Positions 17,057 through 26,183 are shown, counted from the first letter of the stretch. The stretch is DNA of 64,000 nt from Empedobacter stercoris (GCF_025244765.1 NZ_CP104209.1:1673501-1737500), one strand, 5' to 3'. Numbers and translations are program-made. Notes: generated by a model from the letters alone, not told the origin.

Positions 17057-17473
17057 TTAGAAAATTTCTTTCGCTGCGAAGTGGAAAGCAGCTTCGATAG
17101 CAGCATTTTCGTCAGAATCAGAACCATGAACAGCGTTAGCATCGATAGATTCAGCGTATTTAGCACGGATAGTACCTTCTGCAGCCTCAGCTGGGTTAGT
17201 AGCACCGATTAACGTACGGAAATCAGCAACAGCGTTATCTTTTTCTAAAACTGCAGCAACGATTGGTCCAGAAGTCATGAACTCAACTAAATCCTTAAAG
17301 AAAGGGCGCTCTGCGTGGATAGCGTAAAATGCTTCAGCATCTTGTTTTGCTAATTGAGTCATTTTAGCCGCTTTGATTTTGAAACCAGCGTCAGTGATGT
17401 CTTTTAAAATATCTCCGATGTGTCCTTTTGCAACTGCATCAGGCTTAATCATTGTAAATGTAATGTTTGCCAT
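17057..17473 (-). CDS. ndk: Nucleoside diphosphate kinase
   Basis: 138 residues. The start [22 protein letters not shown] (Kpn-loop ancestor, substrate Lys), the [15 protein letters not shown] segment and the phospho-acceptor His in [12 protein letters not shown] show a standard Ndk that moves gamma-phosphate among NTPs and NDPs. Length matches the family. It has its own promoter (a TAATTTTG box on the minus strand at 17511-17518) and terminator, so it is monocistronic. Confidence 0.97.
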   Translation of the reverse strand: MANITFTMIKPDAVAKGHIGDILKDITDAGFKIKAAKMTQLAKQDAEAFYAIHAERPFFKDLVEFMTSGPIVAAVLEKDNAVADFRTLIGATNPAEAAEGTIRAKYAESIDANAVHGSDSDENAAIEAAFHFAAKEIF

Positions 17474-17510
17474 TTTATTGAATTGTATTTATTACTTAAT
17501 TTTTGAGGTG

Positions 17511-17518
17511 CAAAATTA
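17511..17518 (-). promoter_or_regulatory. -7 promoter box of ndk
   Basis: On the minus strand TAATTTTG fits TAnnTTTG and lies 37 nt before the ndk start. The -33 element is not clear. Confidence 0.5.
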
Positions 17519-17648
17519 CAAAAATGATTCGAATGTTTTTGTTTTATAATTAAAATTTCTTGTTTTAATAAAAAGAGTTAATTATTATTCATTTAAGATT
17601 GTTTCAATTCGATAATATTTCTTATTTTTGAGAGAAATCTAATAACTT

Positions 17649-18176
17649 ATGAATACAAATAATCTTTCCACATTTCATCATAAAACAAAACTCAAAAAGG
17701 TTGGTGAAAAATATTTTCTGCCTTTCGAAATTTGGAATTATTTAGATTTTGGGCTGATGTTTGCACTTGTTTTATTCTTTATTTATGCATCAAGTGAAAT
17801 CAATATTATTTTTATTTCATTGATTGTAATTTTTGGAATTCGAATAATAACGACAATTAAAGACAGATTTTTTGTAGAAATTAAAACATCAAAATCGTTG
17901 AGTGAGAATATTAATTTAATCAAAAAATTAGCGCAGCGTCAACATAATTTTACGCAATCATTGGACGAAGAAGGTTTGTTTCTTTTTGAATATTCGGAAC
18001 GAAATATTTTTTATAAATACAATTACCGAAGAAGAGATTATATCGAAACAGTTGTGATTTATTGTGAAGACAATTCGATTTGGGTGAACTCTTTTAATCA
18101 ACGTTATTTCGGAATTTTTAGAAGATATAATCTAAAACAATGGATAAAATTACTGAAACTAAAAAGCGAGAATTAA
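17649..18176 (+). CDS. Two-helix membrane protein of unknown function
   Basis: 175 residues. Two closely spaced membrane helices (about 33-50 and 52-68, FGLMFALVLFFIYASSEINIIFISLIVIFGI) are followed by a soluble, basic and aromatic-rich C-terminal domain with YNYRRRDYIETVVIYCEDNSIWVNSF. I do not recognise the family. Its last codons lie inside the terminator hairpin that follows, so the stop codon is in the loop. The nearest genes are ndk (divergent) and the APC permease (convergent). Confidence 0.6.
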   Translation: MNTNNLSTFHHKTKLKKVGEKYFLPFEIWNYLDFGLMFALVLFFIYASSEINIIFISLIVIFGIRIITTIKDRFFVEIKTSKSLSENINLIKKLAQRQHNFTQSLDEEGLFLFEYSERNIFYKYNYRRRDYIETVVIYCEDNSIWVNSFNQRYFGIFRRYNLKQWIKLLKLKSEN

Positions 18177-18187
18177 TCTCGCTTTTT
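18161..18187. terminator. Bidirectional terminator overlapping a stop codon
   Basis: AAAAAGCGAGA / TCTCGCTTTTT with loop ATTAA. The stop codon of the upstream plus-strand gene (18174-18176) sits in the loop, and the APC permease stop (18189) lies immediately beyond. Confidence 0.85.
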
Positions 18188-18188
18188 G

Positions 18189-19481
18189 TTATTTAATATC
18201 TTTATTTTCGATTCGTTTATCAAAATAGAATAAGATTATTCCGAGTGCAATAATTCCTAAACCGAATAAGCTTTCTTTTGGTTTTTGCATCAATACAAAA
18301 TAACAGATGTACAAACTAAATGCTAAAAAAAGAGCGGGTAAAACGTAAAAGAATTTACTTTTTATAATCGTTAATTCATCCTGTTTAATGAAAAAAGCTG
18401 TACAAACAGCCAACGTTGCTAAGATTTGTAAAACGAAAGATGTGTAAGTGAATATTACTTCAAAATCTCCTGAAAAAATCAGTAAAATACTAATTGCAGT
18501 ATGCACCCATATCGCACGCACGGGGATTCTATTTTTGTTCTCTTTTGCCATAAAACTCCACAATTTATTTTCGCGTGCTGTTGCTTGTGTCAATCGAGAT
18601 CCAATCCACAAATAACCACTAATAGTTGCGATCAATTGTAACGCGATAAAACAACTTACCCATTTTACATTATTTCCAAGTAGATTTGCAAACGAGATAT
18701 TTGCTACATTTTCTTGCCCCGACAATGCTGCTGCTGAAGCATGTTTTAAAAAAACATAATTTAATAAAACGTAAGAAATCGTCACAAAAACAACGCCTAT
18801 AAACAATGCTTTTGGTAAATTTTTCTTTGGTTGATTAATTTCTTCCACAATGTAAGAAGCCGAATTCCAACCTGTATAAGCAAAAGTAACATACACCAAA
18901 GATGTGGCAAACGCAGGAAGTAACAACTCTCCTTTCCAACTCGAGTCAAAAAGTATTGCATTTGGTTGTACTGCAGGAGTATAATAAAAACCAATCGCAA
19001 TTAAAAAGATGATGAATACAACTTTCAGAATTGTAAATATATTTTGAAACTTACTACTTAGATTTAAGCTAAATGATTGAAATATTGCTACAATTAAAAT
19101 CATTGCAATGGCAAATTCTTTTCCGAGGTCAAATCCAAAAATATTAAGGTATTTTCCCATTGCCAAAGCAGCTAAAGAAATTGGAGCCGAGAAACCAACG
19201 AACAAAGAAATCCAACTTGATAAATAACCAAAAAGTGGATGAAATGTCCGAGATAAATAAATATAATCTCCTCCAGATTGTTTGAATTTTGAAGCTAATT
19301 CCGAATAAATAAATGCGCCCATCAAAGCTAAAATCCCTCCAATTGACCAAAGCAATAATATGGAAGTCGTATTTTTAAGATCCGAAATTTGATAACCTAA
19401 ACTCGTAAACACACCAGTTCCAATCATATTCGAAATCACTAATGCTGCTGCGGTTTTCCAACCAATTTTAGAATGTGCCAT
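18189..19481 (-). CDS. APC-family amino acid permease
   Basis: 430 residues from the ATG at 19481; the open frame runs 6 codons upstream only through a TTG. About 12 membrane segments. The first helix SNMIGTGVFTSLGYQI carries the broken GTG-type substrate site of APC permeases, and helix 6 reads FAYTGWNSASYIVEEINQPKKNLPKALF, typical of the LAT/APC branch. It imports or exchanges an amino acid across the inner membrane. It lies downstream of a SAM-riboswitch TonB receptor, on the same strand, separated by a long-loop terminator, so joint use for one substrate is a reasonable hypothesis. Confidence 0.85.
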   Translation of the reverse strand: MAHSKIGWKTAAALVISNMIGTGVFTSLGYQISDLKNTTSILLLWSIGGILALMGAFIYSELASKFKQSGGDYIYLSRTFHPLFGYLSSWISLFVGFSAPISLAALAMGKYLNIFGFDLGKEFAIAMILIVAIFQSFSLNLSSKFQNIFTILKVVFIIFLIAIGFYYTPAVQPNAILFDSSWKGELLLPAFATSLVYVTFAYTGWNSASYIVEEINQPKKNLPKALFIGVVFVTISYVLLNYVFLKHASAAALSGQENVANISFANLLGNNVKWVSCFIALQLIATISGYLWIGSRLTQATARENKLWSFMAKENKNRIPVRAIWVHTAISILLIFSGDFEVIFTYTSFVLQILATLAVCTAFFIKQDELTIIKSKFFYVLPALFLAFSLYICYFVLMQKPKESLFGLGIIALGIILFYFDKRIENKDIK

Positions 19482-19489
19482 ACACAAAA

Positions 19490-19534
19490 AAAGTGTCAAT
19501 TGAAATGTTGAATTTACATTAAAATTGACACTTT
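19490..19534 (-). terminator. Terminator between receptor and APC permease
   Basis: 12-bp inverted repeat AAAGTGTCAATT / AATTGACACTTT with a 21-nt loop; on the minus strand it is followed by TTTT and then, 8 nt on, the permease ATG. Read-through to the permease is possible. Confidence 0.7.
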
Positions 19535-19551
19535 AAATATATTATTATTGA

Positions 19552-21939
19552 TTAAAATTTAAAACTTGCACGTGCAAAATAATACGCTCCTGTCATTCCC
19601 ATTTGTACTGGTGCGTGTGGAAAAACACCATAATAAGAATTCTCGTATACTTGCTTGTCTGGGAAAACATCAAAAAGATTATTTGCTCCAATTGTAAAGT
19701 TAAAATTCTTCGTGATATCAAATCCAATCGATGCATCTGTCACTACTTTTCCTGTATGTTCTTGCACACTTCCCCATGGATATCCATCCTTTGTCACTTT
19801 ACCGAAATAGGTGTTACGCACCATAAAATTGAAACCTGAAATCGAATAATTCAATCCTAAAGTTGCTTTAGCTTTTGGACTCAACGATTCAATAATATTC
19901 ACTTGATCTGGTCCAAAAAACTCTTCAGTCGGAATTGTTAAAGCTTCAGGGAAATGGTATCCCACAATTTTTGTCTCGTTAATATTTGCAGATAAACTTG
20001 TATTTAATTTTCCTCTACCCAAACGCGTATCATACGAAATCACTAAATCCAATCCCTTTGTTTCTGTGTCAATCGCATTCGTAAAAATACGTGCTGTTGC
20101 AACATTGTACTTTTCTAAAATAGGATCTGTGATATCAGAAGTCAAGACAATACGATCATCAACTCGGATAAAATATCCATCTAAAGTAATGAACAATTTT
20201 GAAGTCGGACGAAAAGTTAACCCTAAACTTGCATTGATTGATTTCTCTTCTTTTAATTGGTCTAATCCAATTTCTCTCGAAAGATCAGATTCATTTCGAA
20301 TAATTCCTTTTGTAACTAAAACTTGATCTCCGTTATCATTTAAGAACAAATCTGTGTACGAATTACTGAAATATTTTTGTTGTAACGATGGCGCTTTAAA
20401 TCCTGTAGAAACAGCTCCACGAACCGAATATCCTTTTGCATATTCATATCTTAAGGCTAATTTTCCATTAATTGTACTACCGAAATCTGAATAATTCTCA
20501 AAACGACCTGCTAAATCAGCAGTGAAATTTCCGAATTTTAATTCTCCATCCACATAAGCGGCAACAGAATGTCGATCTCCTTTTACTGCATTCAAAGGTG
20601 AAAATCCTACAAAAGATTCTGATCCAGAACCAGAATAAGATGCTTCATCTCCAGCTTCGATTTTATATTGTTCAAAACGGTACTCTCCTCCAAAAGCTAA
20701 ACTAATGTTTTGATTGATTCGTTTTGAGAAATCTAAGTTTACCGTATTTTGTAAAAATTGATGTTTACCAGCATAAAAATCGGTTGGTGAATCAAGTCCT
20801 AATGATTGGTTGATTGAATTTTCTAAATCATATTTAAATGAATTTAACCCAAATGAATTGCTCAAGTCGATTTTCCATCCATCGTACGAATAACGTAATC
20901 CTGTCGAATTTGAATAATCATTCACATTTGATTTTAATGTCGCTTGAAATCCTGTTGGATAAATTTTCAACGCATCATCAGACAATTCGCTTGGTAATCT
21001 TCTAAATCCAAAACCTTCTCCTTGTCGCAACGAAACACCTCCGAAAGAATAAAAATCCAATCGATCATTAATTGCTGTTTCAGCATTCACAAAAAATTGT
21101 TGATTCTTGATTGCCGCATCACCAATTTGAAATCTAAAATCTTTTCTTGATAATCCTAAAGCGGCTATCTTCGCATCATCCGCAGCTCGTGCCGCATCTG
21201 GATCATCAGCGAAATCATATGCAAAATTATCTCCAAAAATATCTAAATTATGATCTTTCGAACGATTCGTTTTTTTACGTTCACTTACAACCGCAGAAAG
21301 CACAATCGAACCAGACTGACCTAATTTTGTGCCGAAACTACCATTAAAATTATACGTTTCACCATCGTTACGCGAAGTTTGTCCGTAAGTCAACGACGCA
21401 TCACCTCCAGGTTTAGATTTCAGCACTATATTCACAACACCAGCAATTGCATCAGAACCATATTGCGCAGCTGCACCATCTCGTAAAACTTCAATCTTGT
21501 CGATAGCAGAAATTGGAATTGCACCTAAATCTGTTCCAACAGAACCATTCCCAACCGTGTTTTGATAATTAACCAACGATGTGGTATGACGTCTTTTTCC
21601 ATTCACCAACACCAATACTTGATCTGGTCCCATTCCACGTAAAGTCACAGGATCAACGTGCTCTGTTCCGTCTGCAGAAGACTGTCGAACCGAATTGAAA
21701 GATGGTATAACGACGTTTAAGATATCATTTACACTCAACTGAGGCGAAGACGTTTTTAATTTTTCAACATCAATGATGTCGACTGGAACCGATGAATTAA
21801 CAACTGTTCTTTCAGAAGCACGACCTCCGATTAAAATAACCTCGTTAAGATTTGTTTCTTCTTTTTCTACTTCTTGTGCAAAAAGAGTTGATGCGCAAAT
21901 AAATGCGAATGAAGCAAGTAAAAATTTGTTTCTTTTCAT
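19552..21939 (-). CDS. TonB-dependent receptor controlled by a SAM-I riboswitch
   Basis: 795 residues from ATG 21939 (the open frame continues two codons to a TTG). Signal peptide ends CASTLFAQ. The plug domain is clear: VPVDIIDVEKLKTSSPQLSVNDIL, PVTLRGMGPDQVLVLVNGKRRH, LGAIPISAIDKIEVLRDGAAAQYGSDAIAGVVNIVLK, followed by a barrel ending in GAYYFARASFKF. This is the classic plug-and-barrel receptor that takes substrates across the outer membrane with TonB energy. Unlike many, it has no CarboxypepD-like N-domain. Its leader carries a SAM-I riboswitch, so methionine, a methionine peptide or another sulfur compound is the likely substrate; direct evidence of the ligand is absent. Confidence 0.93.
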   Translation of the reverse strand: MKRNKFLLASFAFICASTLFAQEVEKEETNLNEVILIGGRASERTVVNSSVPVDIIDVEKLKTSSPQLSVNDILNVVIPSFNSVRQSSADGTEHVDPVTLRGMGPDQVLVLVNGKRRHTTSLVNYQNTVGNGSVGTDLGAIPISAIDKIEVLRDGAAAQYGSDAIAGVVNIVLKSKPGGDASLTYGQTSRNDGETYNFNGSFGTKLGQSGSIVLSAVVSERKKTNRSKDHNLDIFGDNFAYDFADDPDAARAADDAKIAALGLSRKDFRFQIGDAAIKNQQFFVNAETAINDRLDFYSFGGVSLRQGEGFGFRRLPSELSDDALKIYPTGFQATLKSNVNDYSNSTGLRYSYDGWKIDLSNSFGLNSFKYDLENSINQSLGLDSPTDFYAGKHQFLQNTVNLDFSKRINQNISLAFGGEYRFEQYKIEAGDEASYSGSGSESFVGFSPLNAVKGDRHSVAAYVDGELKFGNFTADLAGRFENYSDFGSTINGKLALRYEYAKGYSVRGAVSTGFKAPSLQQKYFSNSYTDLFLNDNGDQVLVTKGIIRNESDLSREIGLDQLKEEKSINASLGLTFRPTSKLFITLDGYFIRVDDRIVLTSDITDPILEKYNVATARIFTNAIDTETKGLDLVISYDTRLGRGKLNTSLSANINETKIVGYHFPEALTIPTEEFFGPDQVNIIESLSPKAKATLGLNYSISGFNFMVRNTYFGKVTKDGYPWGSVQEHTGKVVTDASIGFDITKNFNFTIGANNLFDVFPDKQVYENSYYGVFPHAPVQMGMTGAYYFARASFKF

Positions 21940-21995
21940 TTTCAATTTTTCATAAAACTTTCAAGAAACCAACAGATAAAAGTGAAATACTTTTA

Positions 21996-22095
21996 CTCAT
22001 CTTTCCCTTTGATAGGTTGGATTTAGCACCTTAGATTATAAGTCATCTGGTTGCTAAGGTTTCATCGGGCCAATCCCTCCGCCTTTCTTGATAAG
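21996..22095 (-). ncRNA. SAM-I (S-box) riboswitch
   Basis: On the minus strand the RNA begins CTTATCAAGAAAGGCGG and contains the highly conserved S-box core: GGAGGGATTGGCCCGATGAA, then ACCTTAGCAACC, a variable arm, AAGGTGCTAAATCC and a closing GATGAG that pairs with the 5' CTTATC (one G-U). All known conserved core blocks are present in order. It sits 56 nt before the receptor ATG. A short hairpin (TAAAAGT/ACTTTTA) follows; there is no strong U-run, so the control could be translational. When SAM is high the receptor should be shut down. Confidence 0.93.
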
Positions 22096-22155
22096 TTATG
22101 CAAAGGTAATGTTAAAAAACAAATTTGCAAACAAAACTCTATTAACTTTATAGAG

Positions 22156-22755
22156 TTATTTAATCAAATGAGAAATATCCAATTCTTGACTTTCTTCGAG
22201 ATTCATCATCGCGTTGATTCGTTTGAATGAGGTGAAATTTTCTAAATCTCTTACTTTTATATTTTTCTCCATAATTTCTCCTGTTTGCAACAAAGCCTCT
22301 CGCATTGTACCTTTCAATAAACAAGAACGAGGCGTTACCCATTGCGATCCATCATAAAAAACGATATTCGAATAAATACAATCGGTAATATAATTTGATT
22401 TAACTAATACCAAATCATCTGTTTTTGATTCCTTTACATACTCATCGAAAAACCAGCGGTCCAAGTATTTGTAGGTATAATTTATTTTATTTTCAATTTC
22501 AAAAAGTTGAATGGTTTCAATTGGTTTGATTTGATACGGTAGAAATTCTACTGATTGAATTTCGCGGTCATACACTATTCTAACTTTATATTTTTCATCT
22601 GTTAAATCTTCAGGTAGTTGAATAATTTCTTCTAATACTATCGGATTAATTTCAGTAAAATTATCAGTTCGAGTACGATCAAATCTCGCTTGATGATATT
22701 CTAAATGGCGTAATTGTTTGTTTTCACAACAAATGGATTCAATAAATTGGAACAT
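22156..22755 (-). CDS. pabC: Aminotransferase class IV (aminodeoxychorismate lyase-like)
   Basis: 199 residues, shorter than E. coli PabC (about 270) as is usual for the Bacteroidota version. It contains the class-IV segments YHQARFDRTRTDNF (start), a lysine-bearing YKYLDRWFFDEYVKE, and the PLP-phosphate region LVKSNYITDCIYSNIVFYDG with TPRSCLLKGTMREALLQ. It should split pyruvate from 4-amino-4-deoxychorismate to give p-aminobenzoate for folate. It overlaps pabB by 17 nt, which supports the pathway assignment. Exact substrate could also be another 4-amino product, but the neighbour argues for PabC. Confidence 0.85.
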   Translation of the reverse strand: MFQFIESICCENKQLRHLEYHQARFDRTRTDNFTEINPIVLEEIIQLPEDLTDEKYKVRIVYDREIQSVEFLPYQIKPIETIQLFEIENKINYTYKYLDRWFFDEYVKESKTDDLVLVKSNYITDCIYSNIVFYDGSQWVTPRSCLLKGTMREALLQTGEIMEKNIKVRDLENFTSFKRINAMMNLEESQELDISHLIK

Positions 22756-23698
22756 ATACTTTTTGGATTAATTCTTCATATTCTGCTTTCGCTTTACTTT
22801 TTGCTGTGATTCCTCCTCCACTCTTGAAAATGAAATCGTTTTGATTATTTTCTATAAAACGAATCATCACTGCACTATCTAAATTTTCGCCATCGAAAAC
22901 ACCAAAAACTCCTGTATAAAAATTACGTTCGTACTTTTCAGCTTCTAAAATAATTTCAACGGTTTTCTTTTTAGGCGCCCCACAAATAGAGCCTGCGGGC
23001 AATAGTTGATCGAAAATTGTTCCCAAATTCTGGTAATAATCTTCCTTCAAGTCTCCTTTTATTTCAGAGCTTACTTGTAACAATGTTTTATCATTTGTTT
23101 TCAATTCTTCTATGTAGCGATAATCTGTCACCTCAACATTTTCGGAAACCAAACTCAAATCATTTCGGATTAAATCCACAATTGTAGCATGTTCGGCAGC
23201 TTCTTTTTCATCATCTAAAATCAATTGTTTAGCGTGTGGAATTGACGCATCAATTGTTCCTTTCATTGGATTTGAAAAAATTTTTTGATGTTCTATTTTC
23301 ACAAAACGTTCGGGTGAAAAGCAAACAAAATCATTTTTATATTTCAGTTTATATTTCGCATCCGAAAAAGTATAAATTTCGTCTAATGATAAGTCTGTTT
23401 CGATTTTTGTAGGAAGCGTTAAATTCGTCAAATATGAATTTCCAAACAAAAGATTATCGTGCACATGTTTAAATTTTGGCAGATATTCATCGAAGGTAAT
23501 TGGAAATTTTTTAAATTCGAAAGCCTTTTCAAAAGTTTTTTTTTGAGTACAGTTGATTTCAAATTTAATCTCTTCTGATAATTTATTCAACGGAACAATT
23601 TCTCCATTTTCTTTTAAAAAATCAATCATAAAAAAAAAGGGAACTTTTGCAGCTCCCAATTCATTCATTTTCGTAAAAATCGAATGCTTTGCTAACAT
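22739..23698 (-). CDS. pabB: Aminodeoxychorismate synthase component I
   Basis: 319 residues, a compact chorismate-binding enzyme lacking the N-terminal TrpE-like extension. The core shows FSPERFVKIEHQKIFSNPMKGTIDAS (PxKGT with the active-site Lys of ADC synthases), ATIVDLIRNDLS (near 174), ICGAPKKKTVEIILEAEKYERNFYTGVFG and SGGGITAKSKAKAEYEE. It aminates chorismate to 4-amino-4-deoxychorismate; a separate glutaminase PabA is expected elsewhere. It overlaps pabC by 17 nt and follows the DUF-type membrane gene by 15 nt. Confidence 0.92.
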   Translation of the reverse strand: MLAKHSIFTKMNELGAAKVPFFFMIDFLKENGEIVPLNKLSEEIKFEINCTQKKTFEKAFEFKKFPITFDEYLPKFKHVHDNLLFGNSYLTNLTLPTKIETDLSLDEIYTFSDAKYKLKYKNDFVCFSPERFVKIEHQKIFSNPMKGTIDASIPHAKQLILDDEKEAAEHATIVDLIRNDLSLVSENVEVTDYRYIEELKTNDKTLLQVSSEIKGDLKEDYYQNLGTIFDQLLPAGSICGAPKKKTVEIILEAEKYERNFYTGVFGVFDGENLDSAVMIRFIENNQNDFIFKSGGGITAKSKAKAEYEELIQKVYVPIY

Positions 23699-23713
23699 TC
23701 GATAAAATTAATA

Positions 23714-24469
23714 TTATTCTTGATTTGTACCAAGTAGATCAATTTCTGTTTTTTGATCATCTATTAATAAAAAATCTTTCACTAATAAATAGGCCATAAT
23801 TTGAGCAATAGGAAATGTTGCCAAAATTCCGACGAAACAAATATAAGCGCCTATTTGAGATAAAATACTGTATAATAATACGGTTAACAATATGTACCAA
23901 AAATTTTTCATTCCAATTTTATACGATAACTTAATACTGTCTATGACACCATAATTCCCGTAATAAATAATGTAAGGAGTGAAAAAAGTAACCACTGAAA
24001 GTAGAATTCCTATGATTATAAAAAGTGGTAAAATCGCAAATATGGACAAACTAAAAAGAGGTGCAAACGATTCGTTTTCATTAACTAATAATCCAAAACC
24101 ACCCATTAAAAGTACAAATGGAATCATTAACAACAAACTGAAACCTAACATTAATAAAAAGAACGGAATGAATCGTGTCCATTTTTCAAAACCTTTAAAA
24201 AAATCATTAAATTCAAATGATTCACCATTTTCTATCTTATCAACCACATGTCCGTATCCCATTTGCAACGGAAACATTACCAAATAAGGACCGATAATCG
24301 TCACAACAGAAAGTATTGAAATAATAGCCGAAACCAAAGTAAATAATGCAAATTGCAGCCAATTATCACCAAAGATTTTAAACGACTGATTAATATAATC
24401 ACCTAATCTAAAATCAAATTTATTTTGTGTTGCACGACTTACTTTTACTTGATCTAATGTTCTATTCAT
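23714..24469 (-). CDS. Polytopic membrane protein of unknown function
   Basis: 251 residues with about six membrane helices arranged as in DUF975-like or other glycine/Phe-rich membrane families: IFGDNWLQFALFTLVSAIISILSVV, PLQMGYGHVVDKIENGE (a short amphipathic loop) and FFLLMLGFSLLLMIPFVLLMGGFG. The last loop carries a small acidic C-terminal tail. I see no catalytic motif. It is upstream of pabB on the same strand with a 15-nt gap and probably co-transcribed; a functional tie to folate synthesis is not implied. Confidence 0.7.
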   Translation of the reverse strand: MNRTLDQVKVSRATQNKFDFRLGDYINQSFKIFGDNWLQFALFTLVSAIISILSVVTIIGPYLVMFPLQMGYGHVVDKIENGESFEFNDFFKGFEKWTRFIPFFLLMLGFSLLLMIPFVLLMGGFGLLVNENESFAPLFSLSIFAILPLFIIIGILLSVVTFFTPYIIYYGNYGVIDSIKLSYKIGMKNFWYILLTVLLYSILSQIGAYICFVGILATFPIAQIMAYLLVKDFLLIDDQKTEIDLLGTNQE

Positions 24470-24544
24470 CGTTTTATGAATTTTTTGGATTTAAAAAATG
24501 TAAATTTGCCTAATCAGTAGAATAAAATTAAGAATTGTTACAAA

Positions 24545-25117
24545 ATGAATGCAAACGATTTATTATCAATCATAAAAAATAGACGCTCTATATTTCCTCC
24601 ACAATACACGCAAGAAGAAATTACGCGCGAAGAATTAAATCAAATTTTTGAGGCTGCCAACTGGGCACCATCTCATAAAAAAACAGAACCTTGGCGTTTT
24701 ATCGTTTTAGAAGGTGCGGTAAAAGATCGTTTTCGCGAATATGTGAAACGTGTTTATGTACAAGGTACTCCTCCAGATCAGTTAAGTGACAGAAAAATTA
24801 ATGCGTTAATTGAAAAATGTGACAAATCGAATAAAATTGTTTTGATCAATTTTATTGATACAGATAAAAATCCTGAATGGGAAGAATTAGCTGCAACTTC
24901 CATGGCTGTTCAAAACATGTGGTTAATGGCAAGCGCATTAAATATTGGTGCTTATTGGTCTTCACCTGCGAATGTAATTGCGAATGTAGATGAGTTTACT
25001 ACGATGGAAGAAGGAGAAAAATGTGTGGGAGTTTTCTATATGGGAAAATATAATGAAGAAACTCCTGAAGGAGTTCGTCAACCAATCGAAAATAAAGTAC
25101 GATTTTTAGAGTATTAA
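24545..25117 (+). CDS. Nitroreductase-family NAD(P)H:FMN oxidoreductase
   Basis: 190 residues. The FMN-binding pattern is IIKNRRSIFPPQYTQEEI at the start, AANWAPSHKKTEPWRFIVLE (near 40), and ALNIGAYWSSPANVI (near 138) with GVFYMGKYNEE later. The family reduces nitroaromatics, quinones or other electrophiles using NAD(P)H. It is a short, single-domain type like YdjA. It has its own transcription unit, divergent from the pabB-linked membrane gene and followed by a strong terminator. Confidence 0.9.
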   Translation: MNANDLLSIIKNRRSIFPPQYTQEEITREELNQIFEAANWAPSHKKTEPWRFIVLEGAVKDRFREYVKRVYVQGTPPDQLSDRKINALIEKCDKSNKIVLINFIDTDKNPEWEELAATSMAVQNMWLMASALNIGAYWSSPANVIANVDEFTTMEEGEKCVGVFYMGKYNEETPEGVRQPIENKVRFLEY

Positions 25118-25127
25118 AATATTCAAT

Positions 25128-25160
25128 AAAAAAACGCTACTCAAAAAGTAGCGTTTTTTT
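25128..25160. terminator. Bidirectional intrinsic terminator
   Basis: AAAAAAACGCTACT / AGTAGCGTTTTTTT stem with loop CAAAA between the convergent nitroreductase and SRPBCC genes. Confidence 0.88.
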
Positions 25161-25167
25161 ATGTAAT

Positions 25168-25695
25168 TTATTTTTCGCTTAATTCTTTTAATTTTGTTAA
25201 ACCATCACCGTATGATTTTTCCATTTGCGCATCCATCATTAGTTTCATCAAATTCATCGGATAATCTAACTCGCAGTCCATGCTCCAAGTGACTTTTGTT
25301 GTATTCCCTTCTTTTGTCAAAACAATATCTGAAGTTGCATCACTTTCGAATGGTTTTTTGAACATCATTTTTGTGGCCACTTTTTTATTTGGCTCTAAAG
25401 CTGTTATAATATGACATCCTTTTCCTACATCATCGTTTCCTTCCCAACAATATTCGTCACCCACTTCACCTTGATTTCCTGAATATGATAATTTCAGATT
25501 TGGATCTAATTTCATCCAAGGATTCCATTCATTAAATTTCTTTGACGCACTCGCTTGTTCATACACCTTTTCTATTGGTGCATTAATCACTGTTGATGTT
25601 TCGAAATGATAGTGTTTCCCCAAAGCAAACATTAGAATTGTTAGAATAAACAATACTCCAACAATAAATAAAAGGAATTTTTTCAGAATTTTCAT
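25168..25695 (-). CDS. SRPBCC-family protein with N-terminal membrane anchor
   Basis: 175 residues. One N-terminal hydrophobic segment (FLLFIVGVLFILTILMFAL) is followed by a START-type/polyketide-cyclase fold: ETSTVINAPIEKVYEQASASKKFNEWNPWMKLDP is the standard first helix-strand of this fold. Such proteins bind small hydrophobic ligands. The membrane anchor is common in Bacteroidota copies. It is 26 nt after a DinB-family gene on the same strand, a frequent partner pair in this phylum. Confidence 0.82.
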   Translation of the reverse strand: MKILKKFLLFIVGVLFILTILMFALGKHYHFETSTVINAPIEKVYEQASASKKFNEWNPWMKLDPNLKLSYSGNQGEVGDEYCWEGNDDVGKGCHIITALEPNKKVATKMMFKKPFESDATSDIVLTKEGNTTKVTWSMDCELDYPMNLMKLMMDAQMEKSYGDGLTKLKELSEK

Positions 25696-25721
25696 ATAGT
25701 GTTAAAATTAATTTTTATACT

Positions 25722-26183
25722 CTAAAAAGGAATATTCTTTTTCATGGCCATCATATAGCCTAAATGCATTGCTTCGTGAATATTATTGTATAAAATCGCA
25801 TCTTCAATAGACTCTAACGTCATTCCGAAACTTGTTTTATACGAACGATAATAGGATAATTTTTCTGAACGGTAGTCTTTAAACAATTGCATCGGTGTAC
25901 TTTCAAGCATTTCTTTCAACTCTTGTACATCATCTGCTGTAACTTCGATATTTCCTATTGTTCCTTTTTTGTATTTTTGTATAAACTGAATATCGACCAA
26001 CATTCTATTATCGGTTAAATAATAATGAATTAATTGTTGTGTAGCCAAAACATGAGCCGCATTCCAAAACAAATTATTCTTGTAACCAACCGGTATATAA
26101 AGTAATTGTTTTAGAGAGTGTTGTTCAAGCTCATCAATAATCTGTTTACGTATATTCGTCAGATAAATAATATGCTCTTCCAT
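25722..26183 (-). CDS. DinB-family protein
   Basis: 153 residues with a four-helix bundle pattern. Metal ligands fit His in WNAAHVLATQQLIHYY (near residue 48) and HEAMHLGYMMAMKK near the C-terminus (two His), the hallmark of the DinB/YfiT superfamily of metal-dependent thiol transferases or hydrolases. The exact reaction is unknown. In bacillithiol-producing bacteria some DinB-like members are bacillithiol S-transferases (BstA), and since bshC is in this genome that is a tempting link, but there is no residue-level proof here. Confidence 0.82.
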   Translation of the reverse strand: MEEHIIYLTNIRKQIIDELEQHSLKQLLYIPVGYKNNLFWNAAHVLATQQLIHYYLTDNRMLVDIQFIQKYKKGTIGNIEVTADDVQELKEMLESTPMQLFKDYRSEKLSYYRSYKTSFGMTLESIEDAILYNNIHEAMHLGYMMAMKKNIPF

